64,000 nt of DNA, from assembly GCA_963169655.1 (NCBI GenBank), contig CAUJCM010000001.1, forward strand, positions 186,001 through 250,000, in the 5' to 3' direction. The position numbers and the translations under genes were made by a program. Below, piece by piece: positions 9,054 through 15,826 of the stretch. The DNA comes from Patescibacteria group bacterium. Its GTDB lineage: Bacteria > Patescibacteriota > Gracilibacteria > UBA1369. Under the pieces are notes generated by a model, which saw only the letters and a list, made by a program, of their open reading frames with translations, searched no databases and was not told where the DNA came from. Position 1 is the stretch's first letter. The number at the start of each line of letters is the position of its first letter.

Positions 9054-9070
9054 ATTTAGATAATCTAAAT
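9054..9070. promoter_or_regulatory. Perfect 17-bp palindrome, candidate MarR operator
   Basis: ATTTAGAT-A-ATCTAAAT is a perfect inverted repeat ending 17 bp upstream of the -35 box of the marR promoter. Its size and AT-rich dyad fit MarR-family operators, although these more often overlap the promoter. Assignment to this MarR is an inference from position. Confidence 0.55.
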
Positions 9071-9077
9071 TAAAAAT

Positions 9078-9106
9078 AAAAAAACCTCGAATCATTGAGG
9101 TTTTTT
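9078..9106. terminator. Bidirectional terminator hairpin
   Basis: CCTCGA / TTGAGG stem (9085-9090, 9095-9100) with one G-T pair, flanked by A7 on the left and T6 on the right, so it can work in both directions. On the minus strand it would insulate the marR promoter region from transcription entering from the ncRNA candidate upstream. Confidence 0.7.
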
Positions 9107-9183
9107 ATACTATAGGGTAGATGGAGTATTTTAGTGTTAATTTTTTGCTAATTGTGGTTGATATTTGAGTTGTAAAAATAATA

Positions 9184-9211
9184 GAAAAAACCATCCAAGA
9201 TGGATGGTTTT
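9184..9211 (-). terminator. Rho-independent terminator ending the ncRNA candidate
   Basis: Stem CCATCCA-AGA-TGGATGG (9191-9207) with flanking A/T pairs. On the minus strand it is followed by TTTTTTCT. No protein gene ends near it, so it most plausibly terminates a minus-strand non-coding transcript. Confidence 0.75.
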
Positions 9212-9870
9212 AAAGTGCCCCCCTAAAACTTTCCCAAGCTTCTGTAAAACATTTAAGACTACCTATAAAATTCAATACAATTTTTTAGATGTATTTCCTT
9301 TTACAAAAGAATTTTATCTCTAGCGACCATAACCGAAATTACAGCGACCAAAGAATAATAAATTTAATTTAAATCAGACCATTAAAAAGAACTTTTCTTT
9401 TCACCCCTTCTAAATCAATGCTCTTTACTTGAATTACATTACTGCAACTCTTGCTCAAACACAGAATGCTTTTTACCTTAAAACCTTGCGAGAATAAGAC
9501 AATTATAACATTCTAATTAAATTTATTAGATCAAATCCTAATTTCTTCTCAAATATCCTTCGAGACATTCCCCGTGAATTATTCAAGAAAAAAAATAATC
9601 CCTATTGACGTCCCCAATAAATTCTTGCGAATCTACTAAAGCGAGTTAGTTGAAACTAACTTAAACAACAGGTTTATTACAGAAACCTTCTTACTTTCGT
9701 AAGTAGGAAAGTTTTAGGAAGGGTAGACAAACCTAAGCCTTAAATATATTTACCCTATATTATAAAATGGGTGTTTAGACCTAAAAAGTTTGTCAACTCT
9801 TCCTAAAATACTTTTTACCTAGTTTTTAAATGTCTTTTTGTTTTTGATTATTGTTCATTTATCAATGAAT
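9184..9870 (-). ncRNA. Candidate large structured non-coding RNA (~690 nt), unclassified
   Basis: Nearly 800 bp without any plausible ORF, bounded on the minus strand by a good promoter (9877-9905) and a strong terminator (9184-9211). Inverted repeats are abundant. A 13-bp perfect helix joins 9706-9718 to 9222-9234 across 470 nt. A 10-bp helix joins 9712-9721 to 9799-9808 and continues with a 7-bp helix 9726-9732 / 9788-9794. Local hairpins include 9690-9703 (CTTAC/GTAAG) and 9644-9661 (GTTAGT/ACTAAC). The two long helices share 9712-9718 and cannot form together. I see no RNase P CR-I (GAGGAAAGTC), no tmRNA ends and no SRP core. The exact 5' and 3' ends are inferred from promoter and terminator. 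Confidence 0.6.
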
Positions 9871-9876
9871 CATTAT

Positions 9877-9905
9877 ATATTACCCCATATAAAAAATTAT
9901 GTCAA
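9877..9905 (-). promoter_or_regulatory. Promoter of the large ncRNA candidate
   Basis: Minus-strand TTGACA (9905-9900), 17-nt spacer, TAATAT (9882-9877). The initiation point would be near 9870, inside the gene-free stretch and downstream of the methyltransferase stop at 9979. Confidence 0.65.
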
Positions 9906-9978
9906 TACTTTTGTATGACTTTTTTAAAATTATACTTAAAAAAGGCGAAGTTGGCTTTGTATAAAAGAGAATTTATCG

Positions 9979-11196
9979 TTACTTTTTCTCTAAAACTATT
10001 ATTTCCCTGCAAACAACTTGATCAGGTCTTTCATAAATTAAACTTTCAGAATCTTTAAGATTTAATTTTAAATTCTGAATGGCTTCTTTTGAAATCATTG
10101 GAATTTTATTATATCCAAGTGTGTTGAGTGTTTGATGTATTTTATTTAATTTGTGAAAACCGTTTTCAGTTCTATAAGTTAACAATGTTAAAACTAACTT
10201 TGTTTGTTGTGGAATTAGAGGGTAAATATTTTTTAGAAAGTTGTATATTAGACCACCAACTAAGGCTTGATTTTGTTCAATTTGCGAATAAGTAGGATAT
10301 TTGCTAATTGGAGGACCTAAAAATGTTTCACTAATAATGGCGGATATTTTTTCTTGTAAATCCTTTTTTTGTGTTTGAGTAGCGTCTTTTTGAAATAATC
10401 TAATTGAATTTTGTAATTGAGGAGCTTGTTCCTTTAACCATTTTAAATTGCTTTCAGTTTTTTTGATATTATCTGCTGATAGGTCTGATCCAATAACATT
10501 TAATCCCATTAATAAGCCTTCCATTAATATTGTTCCAATACCACAAAATGGATCATAAATAGTTTGTCCTGTTTTTACTTCTGCTAAATTAATTAAAATT
10601 TGAGCTAATTTAGGAGGTAACATTCCTAGTTTTGGATCTCTTTCTGGTCTTTCGAAATCTCTTTTGGAATACTCATTAATATCTTGAATAGCTACTGTTT
10701 CACCAAAGTACCAGTTTCTATTAATATTTATGGCATTAAATTCAGCTCCTTTATTGATGATGTTTTCTCCAAGTAACAAAGCAATTGGGGCTGTTTTAAA
10801 ATTATTATTGATAAAACGACAAGAAATATTAGATTTTTTTAATAATTTTTTAGTTTCCATTAAGGAATTTTTCATTTGTTTTTCATCTGTACCGTTTAAA
10901 TTATGTACAGTTACCGCAAAACGAACTTTGTCTTCTCGATCCTTAAATTTATCGTAAGCTAATTGGCTAATTACTTTAGGAATAGGGGCATTTTGATGTT
11001 CTTGAGCAATTTCAATAATTTTAATTGTTCCTCCAACTCTATTTAAAAATTCCTGAATATTATTAATGTTTTCTGTTTCTAGAAGTAAAAAATCGTTTTG
11101 TAGATGTATGAAATTAGTATTTTTAGGTAAGACGGCATTTAGTTCTGCAATGGAGATATGTGTATTTCTACCTAATTGAAAAATATATTTTGTCAT
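9979..11196 (-). CDS. TRM11-like RNA/DNA methyltransferase
   Basis: A 405-aa protein with an N-terminal half resembling THUMP-containing tRNA guanine-N2 methyltransferases. A SAM-dependent Rossmann domain follows, with motif I DPFCGIGTIL near residue 214 and the preceding family block RDPKLGMLPPKLAQILINLA near 190. Motif IV, usually DPPY in the UPF0020/TrmN/Trm11 group, reads SETFLGPP here. That departs from the textbook catalytic motif, so the substrate is uncertain. It is probably a tRNA-modifying enzyme rather than a restriction methylase, because no restriction gene is adjacent. It is a monocistronic minus-strand gene divergent from the ssb side. Confidence 0.8.
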   Translation of the reverse strand: MTKYIFQLGRNTHISIAELNAVLPKNTNFIHLQNDFLLLETENINNIQEFLNRVGGTIKIIEIAQEHQNAPIPKVISQLAYDKFKDREDKVRFAVTVHNLNGTDEKQMKNSLMETKKLLKKSNISCRFINNNFKTAPIALLLGENIINKGAEFNAININRNWYFGETVAIQDINEYSKRDFERPERDPKLGMLPPKLAQILINLAEVKTGQTIYDPFCGIGTILMEGLLMGLNVIGSDLSADNIKKTESNLKWLKEQAPQLQNSIRLFQKDATQTQKKDLQEKISAIISETFLGPPISKYPTYSQIEQNQALVGGLIYNFLKNIYPLIPQQTKLVLTLLTYRTENGFHKLNKIHQTLNTLGYNKIPMISKEAIQNLKLNLKDSESLIYERPDQVVCREIIVLEKK

Positions 11197-11245
11197 AATA
11201 TTTGATTTGATAATTAATCAATCTCTTAAAACCTAATAAAAAGCA

Positions 11246-11407
11246 ATGTTAAATTTATTAAAGCAAAAAAATATTGAGTTGGTATTATATATATTTCTTT
11301 TGAACATCACAATTTTTATTTTGGGGTTTTGGTTTGGAGGCTTTTACCAATCTCAACTTTTAACTTCTAATTTAGAAGAAATCCCTGATATTAATGTCTA
11401 TTATTGA
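11246..11407 (+). CDS. Small single-pass membrane protein (53 aa)
   Basis: A short ATG reading frame encoding a polar N-terminus (MLNLLKQKNIE), one hydrophobic helix (LVLYIFLLNITIFILGFWFGG, split around residue 20) and a polar tail. It ends with TGA, a stop almost unused in this window. The membrane helix and its position in an otherwise gene-free stretch support it, but no homologue is recognised. Confidence 0.45.
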   Translation: MLNLLKQKNIELVLYIFLLNITIFILGFWFGGFYQSQLLTSNLEEIPDINVYY

Positions 11408-11558
11408 TATGGCTTATAGGCTAATTATAATTGATATGCTTCTAACTTATATCAATTCTTTTTAAAAAAAATTCAATGTGTTTTTTACTATTAAATTGTA
11501 GATTTGACAAAGATAAATTATAGTGAAAAAGATTTTTTATAATTTAAGTGAAAAAACT

Positions 11559-12020
11559 ATGGCAATGTCATTAAATAGAGTTCAATTAATTGGTAATTTA
11601 ACTCGTGATCCTGAACTTCGCCAAATTCCTGGCGGACAAACTGTTGCTTCTTTTTCTTTAGCTACTAATTTTTCTTGGACTGATCAAAGTGGTCAAAAAC
11701 AAGAGAAGGCTGAATATCACAATATTGTGGTTTGGAGAAAATTAGCTGAAATCGTAGGGCAATATTTGAGAAAAGGAAGTAAGGTGTTTATTGAAGGTCG
11801 TTTGCAAACAAGAGAATGGGAAGGAGAAGATGGTGTTAAAAGATATAGAACAGAAATTATTGCTGAAAATATGATTATGCTTGATAGAAAAGGAGAAATG
11901 AGCGGAATGGTTGCGCCTTCTTTTGGCGGTGGAATTAAAGAGTCTAGCAATCAAGATGAGGGAAGTGGAGTTGTTTCAGTAGCTGAAGATGATGTTACTA
12001 TTGACGATTTACCATTTTAA
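11559..12020 (+). CDS. ssb: Single-stranded DNA-binding protein
   Basis: A 153-aa OB-fold protein that coats single-stranded DNA during replication and repair. It has the classical start MSLNRVQLIGNLTRDPELR, the core GQTVASFSLATN, WRKLAE, KGSKVFIEGRLQTREW, and the acidic C-terminal tip DDLPF that binds partner proteins. An in-frame GTG at 11523 would add 12 residues unlike the family, so the ATG at 11559 (or 11565) is preferred. The gene is followed by a hairpin at 12051-12074. Confidence 0.95.
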   Translation: MAMSLNRVQLIGNLTRDPELRQIPGGQTVASFSLATNFSWTDQSGQKQEKAEYHNIVVWRKLAEIVGQYLRKGSKVFIEGRLQTREWEGEDGVKRYRTEIIAENMIMLDRKGEMSGMVAPSFGGGIKESSNQDEGSGVVSVAEDDVTIDDLPF

Positions 12021-12042
12021 TAAGAGCGCAAAAAATATATTA

Positions 12043-12473
12043 TAGAAAAAGGCTCACAATGATAAGCGTGAGCCTTTTAAAGCGTGTTGAATTGCTTTTA
12101 TCCACAAAATATTATTTGTAGAAATTTTTGAAAGCAAATTTCAGTGTACGCTTGGACGAGACAACGGCAATTTTAGCCTCAAATCCTCCTCTCTACTGCT
12201 CTTTGGTGTTTTATTTCATGACGAGGATCACCATCGTCCTTTTTTATTTTTGTATTTTTTGTGTCAAACCCAAGTAGGAATGACTTTTTTGTTTAGTTTA
12301 TGTTTGTTTTTTGGCTTGAGTAATTTTAACTCAATAAGACGCTAGCCGAGCATCTGAATCGAAAAGTAGAGAGTAATAATCGCTTTTATGTTTTTTCTTT
12401 TAAAAGAAACTATTATTTACTACTTTTCTTTCTCCTAGTTTTTAATGAGCAATTTTGACTTTGATTTATAAAT
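12043..12473 (-). ncRNA. Second candidate non-coding RNA (~430 nt), unclassified
   Basis: The 645-bp stretch between ssb and gmk has no credible ORF on either strand. On the minus strand a promoter (12480-12508) and a terminator with a T5 tail (12051-12074) delimit about 430 nt. Inside are a long inverted repeat (12361-12427: GAAAAGT..AGTAATAAT against ATTATTTACTACTTTTC), a hairpin TTGAGT/ACTCAA around 12316-12333, and GGACGA/TCGTCC complementary segments near 12155 and 12234. The size is that of RNase P RNA or tmRNA, but the diagnostic sequences of both are absent to my reading. The remainder of the gap, 12509-12665, holds only the gmk leader. Confidence 0.5.
12051..12078. terminator. Bidirectional terminator between ssb and the second ncRNA candidate
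   Basis: Perfect 7-bp stem GGCTCAC / GTGAGCC (12051-12057, 12068-12074) flanked by A5 on the left and T4 on the right. The longer T-tract is on the minus strand, so it serves minus-strand transcripts at least as well as ssb. Confidence 0.8.
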
Positions 12474-12479
12474 CTTGAA

Positions 12480-12508
12480 ATTATAGCACTTTTGTTTTGT
12501 TTATTCAA
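12480..12508 (-). promoter_or_regulatory. Promoter of the second ncRNA candidate
   Basis: Minus-strand TTGAAT (12508-12503), 17-nt spacer, TATAAT (12485-12480). It points away from gmk into the gene-free stretch, with no ORF downstream before the terminator. Confidence 0.55.
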
Positions 12509-12665
12509 TCCTGATAAGATTGTTTTGTATAATAATTTGTTAAATTCATAAATCCTTAAATTATGAACTATTTTTATGATTTAGTCAAGAGTATAAATAT
12601 ATTGCCTATAAATTGAGTGTTTTTCTGTTAAAATATTAGAAGGTATCATTTTTTGAAAAATAAAT

Positions 12666-13271
12666 ATGAAAGGATTATTAGTGACAATTTCTGGTCCATC
12701 TGGTTCTGGAAAAGGAACTATTATAAATTTACTTAAAGAAAGGCTTAAAGATTTAACTTTTGTGTTGTCTGTTACTACAAGAGAGCCGAGACCTGGCGAA
12801 AAAGATGGGGAGGTTTATCATTTTGTTTCAAAAGAGGAATTTGAAAAAATGATTGAGAATAAAGAGTTATTGGAATATGCTCAAGTACATAATAAAGAGT
12901 ATTATGGTGTTTTAAAAAAACCGGTTGAAGATGCTTTAGGAAAGGGTAAAGTTGTTGTTAGAGAGGTTGATGTGCAAGGAATTGATAGTATTAGAAAGAT
13001 TATTCCTAGAGAAAATCTAATGACAATTTTCTTGAAGCCAGAGAGTATAAATATTTTAAAAACAAGGATTTTGAGAAGGAGTGAATTACCAGAAGAAGAA
13101 GTTGATAGGAGAATAGAAAGCGCAAAACAGGAATTACTTTTAGCTCCACAATTTGATTATCAATTTGTAAATTATGAAGATAGAGTTGAGAGCTGTTATT
13201 TAGATGTTGAAGGAGTTATTTATAGTCGAGTTGAAGCTATGGGGCTTTTGGTTGATATGAAGAGGTCATAA
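12666..13271 (+). CDS. gmk: Guanylate kinase
   Basis: A 201-aa enzyme that phosphorylates GMP to GDP with ATP. The P-loop SGPSGSGKGTI lies at residues 9-19. The GMP-binding region SVTTREPRPGEKDGEVYHFV (about 40-59) and the lid with LRRSELPEEEVDRR (about 137-151) match the family. Length is normal. It stands alone, followed by tRNA-Gln on the same strand. Confidence 0.96.
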   Translation: MKGLLVTISGPSGSGKGTIINLLKERLKDLTFVLSVTTREPRPGEKDGEVYHFVSKEEFEKMIENKELLEYAQVHNKEYYGVLKKPVEDALGKGKVVVREVDVQGIDSIRKIIPRENLMTIFLKPESINILKTRILRRSELPEEEVDRRIESAKQELLLAPQFDYQFVNYEDRVESCYLDVEGVIYSRVEAMGLLVDMKRS

Positions 13272-13324
13272 TTTTTATTTGTTGAAGTTTTTATTTTAGT
13301 GTAATTTTCTTCCTGTTGAAAAAT

Positions 13325-13398
13325 AGGGGATTCGCCAAGTGGTAAGGCATCGCCCTCTGGAGGCGACATCGGGGGTTCGAATCCCTCATCCCCTGCCA
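13325..13398 (+). tRNA. tRNA-Gln, anticodon CTG
   Basis: A complete 74-nt cloverleaf with encoded CCA. Acceptor stem AGGGGAT/ATCCCCT, D arm GCC-AAGTGGTAA-GGC, anticodon stem TCGCC/GGCGA with loop CTCTGGA (anticodon CTG), T arm GGGGG-TTCGAAT-CCCTC, discriminator G, then CCA. The G discriminator and D-arm sequence are typical of tRNA-Gln. It is the only tRNA I find in the window and it borders the restriction island. Confidence 0.95.
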
Positions 13399-13485
13399 GA
13401 AAAGAGAGGACAAGAGATTGTCTTCTTTTTTAAAGTAATTAAGTGTGATTTTAAAATAATTAGGGTAGTTGGGATGAGATGATTA

Positions 13486-13508
13486 GTTTGGCTAAGAATT
13501 AGCCAAAC
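13486..13508. repeat. Perfect 10-bp inverted repeat downstream of tRNA-Gln
   Basis: GTTTGGCTAA-GAA-TTAGCCAAAC, a perfect stem with a 3-nt loop and no T-tract. It lies between the tRNA and the copy of the tRNA 3' end, so it could be a processing hairpin or part of an integration scar. Confidence 0.6.
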
Positions 13509-13516
13509 CTCCCGAA

Positions 13517-13529
13517 ATCCCCTGCCAGA
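13517..13529 (+). repeat. Duplicated tRNA-Gln 3' end
   Basis: ATCCCCTGCCAGA repeats exactly the last 11 bases of tRNA-Gln plus two flanking bases (13388-13400). Such duplications are typical attachment-site footprints of elements that integrate into tRNA genes. No integrase and no third copy after hsdR were seen. Confidence 0.5.
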
Positions 13530-13588
13530 TCTTTTCTCTCTCCTGGCTAACCATGGATTTTGTTATTAACTTTGTAAATGCAAAAGGC

Positions 13589-13960
13589 CTATAATTTATA
13601 AATATCATAGGCTCCGATTTCTATGTCTTGATTTAGTAAGTTAAGATAAGTGTTTAGTGATTTTTCGAATTCTGGATTTTTAATACTAATATTTTTTCCA
13701 ATTTTATCATTCTTGTTTCTATAAAATAGAAAAAACCCATCTTGTGTAATGGAATCTATAAGATAGACTATTCTTTTTGCTCCTGAAATTGTAGTAGCAT
13801 AAACTTTAACTAAGTGTGATTCTTTAGGAAGGTTTTTACTATTAATGAATGTGAAAATTCCTTTTTTGAAACTATTTAAAATCTTTTGTAAATCAATTTT
13901 AGTGATTTTTCCATGTTTAAATTCTTTCTTTTTAATTTTATGAGAAATTATTAGATTCAT
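13589..13960 (-). CDS. Putative toxin of a type II toxin-antitoxin pair
   Basis: A 123-aa basic protein. The core includes GAKRIVYLIDSITQDGFFLFY, then RNKNDKIGKNISIKNPEF and an acidic end with DIEIGAYDIYKL. No active-site motif is certain; the beta-rich middle and basic character would fit a RelE/ParE-like ribonuclease toxin, but that is an inference. It lies 2 bp downstream of a ribbon-helix-helix-like gene, as expected for an antitoxin-toxin operon, and is divergent from hsdM. Confidence 0.6.
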   Translation of the reverse strand: MNLIISHKIKKKEFKHGKITKIDLQKILNSFKKGIFTFINSKNLPKESHLVKVYATTISGAKRIVYLIDSITQDGFFLFYRNKNDKIGKNISIKNPEFEKSLNTYLNLLNQDIEIGAYDIYKL

Positions 13961-13962
13961 TC

Positions 13963-14199
13963 TTATTTTTTATTTCGCCAATTTTGTAATATTTTATCCA
14001 TTTTAGCTTGAGTTTTATCATCTACTGGAATGTCTGATACTTCGTATTTGTCCGCCATTTGTGAGCCAATGACAATTTTACCATTGGCATAATCTGATAA
14101 AAGGATGCGTACTACTGCAGAAAATGACAATTGATCTTTTTTGGCTTTGTGAGTTGCTTTTTCTTTAATAGTTTTATCTATGTATAGTGAAGTTAACAT
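13963..14199 (-). CDS. Ribbon-helix-helix antitoxin-like protein
   Basis: A 78-aa protein starting LTSLYIDKTIKEKATHKAKK, followed by a predicted helix with FSAVVRILLSDYANG. This is the strand-helix-helix pattern of RelB/DinJ-type antitoxins. The C-terminal half is charged and likely wraps the toxin. Such antitoxins bind inverted repeats in their own promoter; its upstream region carries repeated TTGTTTAT-type words and one arm of a 14-bp inverted repeat whose other arm lies in front of hsdM. Confidence 0.7.
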   Translation of the reverse strand: MLTSLYIDKTIKEKATHKAKKDQLSFSAVVRILLSDYANGKIVIGSQMADKYEVSDIPVDDKTQAKMDKILQNWRNKK

Positions 14200-14250
14200 A
14201 TTTGTATATTGTTATTGTTTATGTGTTGTTTATATATTGTTTGTATATAT

Positions 14251-14279
14251 ATTATATATAGTTTTAAGAAGATTGTCTA
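14251..14279 (-). promoter_or_regulatory. Promoter of the toxin-antitoxin-like operon
   Basis: Minus-strand TAGACA (14279-14274), 17-nt spacer, TATAAT (14256-14251), about 52 bp upstream of the antitoxin ATG. Transcription would run through the left 14-bp repeat. Confidence 0.6.
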
Positions 14280-14307
14280 TTTGTGAATTAAAGGTTTCTT
14301 TTGTATA

Positions 14308-14334
14308 TTGAATTTGTAGTAAAAACGATATAAA
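14308..14334 (+). promoter_or_regulatory. Candidate hsdM promoter
   Basis: TTGAAT (14308-14313), 15-nt spacer, TATAAA (14329-14334), 23 bp before the hsdM ATG. The -10 is overlapped by the right 14-bp inverted repeat. The short spacer makes it tentative. Confidence 0.4.
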
Positions 14335-14356
14335 CAATAACAACACAAAACAGAAT

Positions 14357-15826
14357 ATGTTTGAACAAGCTTTTAAAAATATTGATGATGCTCTTCGAAA
14401 AGATGCAGGGGCTAGTAGTGAATTAGATTATGTAGAGCAAACTTCTTGGATTCTTTTTTTGAAATATTTAGAAGATTTGGAAGCTGATCGGGTGATTGAG
14501 GCATCGTTAGCGGGGAAAGGAGGCTATGACTATATTATTGCTGATAGATTTCGATGGAGTAATTGGGCTGTGCCAAAAACCGCAGATGGTAAAATTGATC
14601 ATAATATGGCAATGACTGGTAATGATTTAAAGAATTTTGTGGATAATGAACTTTTTCCATATTTAAAAAAGTTTAAGGAGTTAGCGGAAAGTTCAGATAC
14701 AATTGAATATAAAATTGGAGAGATTTTTAGTGAGTTAAAAAATAAAATTCAAAGTGGTTATACTTTGAGAGAGGTTTTGAATATTGTGGACGGACTCCGA
14801 TTTAAATCGCAAAAAGAAAAGCATGAATTATCCCATCTTTATGAAGATAAAATTAAAAATATGGGTAATGCTGGACGAAATGGAGGTGAGTATTATACCC
14901 CTCGTCCATTGATTAAAACGATTGTTAAAGTAGTTGCTCCAAAAATTGGTGAGACAGTTTATGATGGTGCTGTGGGATCTGCTGGGTTTTTGGTTGAGGC
15001 TTTTGACTATATGAAGCAAAGTAAAGATTTAACTACTAAAGATATTGAGATTTTGCAGAAAAAGACATTTTATGGGAAAGAGAAAAAATCTTTGGCATAT
15101 ATTATTGGTATAATGAATATGATTTTGAATGGAATTGAAGCGCCAAATATTATTCATACAAATACGCTTGCTGAAAACCTTGCAGATATACAAGAGAAAG
15201 ATCGTTTTAATGTGATTTTGGCTAATCCACCTTTTGGTGGAAAGGAGCGAACTGAGGTTCAGCAGAATTTTCCTATTAAAACTAGCGAAACAGCTTCACT
15301 TTTTTTGCAACACTTTATCAAAAGTCTCAAGGCTGGAGGTAGGGCTGGTATTGTCATTAAAAATACATTTTTGAGTAATGGAGGGCCAAATAGTGCAGAA
15401 GCATCGCTAAGGAAATATTTATTGGAAAGTTGTAATTTGCATACGGTTTTAGATCTTCCTGGAGGAACATTTACAGGTGCAGGAGTGAAAACTGTAGTTT
15501 TATTTTTTAATAAAGGGGAAGCGACCAAGAAAGTTTGGTTTTATCAATTAAATTTGGATCGAAATTTGGGGAAAACTAATCCTTTAAATGAGAAAGATTT
15601 AGAAGAATTTGTGAAATTACAAAAAACTAAAGCTGATAGTGAAAATTCTTGGACAGTAGAAATTAAAGATATTGATCAAAAAACTTTTGATTTGAGTGTC
15701 AAAAATCCCAATAAAAAAGATCAAACTATTTTGAGAGAGCCAAAAATTATTTTGCAAGAAATGAGAAAATTGGATCAAGAAAGTGAGAAATTGATGGAAA
15801 AAATCGAAGCAATAATTGGAAAGTGA
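14357..15826 (+). CDS. hsdM: Type I restriction-modification methyltransferase subunit
   Basis: A 489-aa N6-adenine methylase subunit that modifies the recognition site together with HsdS. An N-terminal helical HsdM domain (about 1-140) precedes the SAM-binding domain. Motif I reads DGAVGSAGFLVEAF (about 202-215) and the catalytic motif IV is ANPPFGG (about 288-294). The C-terminal end is charged and helical. It is the only long gene here ending in TGA; read-through would add eight residues (plus whatever TGA encodes) before TAA. It is followed 39 bp later by hsdS. Confidence 0.95.
   Translation: MFEQAFKNIDDALRKDAGASSELDYVEQTSWILFLKYLEDLEADRVIEASLAGKGGYDYIIADRFRWSNWAVPKTADGKIDHNMAMTGNDLKNFVDNELFPYLKKFKELAESSDTIEYKIGEIFSELKNKIQSGYTLREVLNIVDGLRFKSQKEKHELSHLYEDKIKNMGNAGRNGGEYYTPRPLIKTIVKVVAPKIGETVYDGAVGSAGFLVEAFDYMKQSKDLTTKDIEILQKKTFYGKEKKSLAYIIGIMNMILNGIEAPNIIHTNTLAENLADIQEKDRFNVILANPPFGGKERTEVQQNFPIKTSETASLFLQHFIKSLKAGGRAGIVIKNTFLSNGGPNSAEASLRKYLLESCNLHTVLDLPGGTFTGAGVKTVVLFFNKGEATKKVWFYQLNLDRNLGKTNPLNEKDLEEFVKLQKTKADSENSWTVEIKDIDQKTFDLSVKNPNKKDQTILREPKIILQEMRKLDQESEKLMEKIEAIIGK

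Larger units (their letters stand above)
14209..14343. promoter_or_regulatory. 14-bp inverted repeats in the antitoxin/hsdM divergent region
   Basis: TTGTTATTGTTTAT at 14209-14222 has a perfect inverted copy ATAAACAATAACAA at 14330-14343. The left copy lies in the antitoxin leader, the right one overlaps a -10-like TATAAA of hsdM. A further direct repeat TTGTATATTG occurs at 14202 and 14301. The arrangement suits one DNA-binding protein controlling both divergent units. Confidence 0.6.

Noticed and set aside
9101-9120. Phage-type promoter (TATACTATAGGG)
   Set aside because: Resembles the end of a T7 promoter by chance; the upstream half is missing and no phage genes are present.
9184-9870. 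RNase P RNA or tmRNA as identity of the ncRNA candidate
   Set aside because: ACAGAA occurs on both strands (e.g. 9680), but without GAGGAAAGTC and the GGCTTA partner; no tmRNA 5'/3' ends or T-arm are found.
12098-12106. Perfect DnaA box TTATCCACA
   Set aside because: Only a single box is seen in the whole ssb-gmk gap, so it is no evidence for an origin; chance occurrence in AT-rich DNA is likely.
12221-12239. Hairpin resembling the MS2 coat-protein operator
   Set aside because: GACGAGGATCACCATCGTC shares the GGATCACC core but no phage context exists and the stem is otherwise unrelated.
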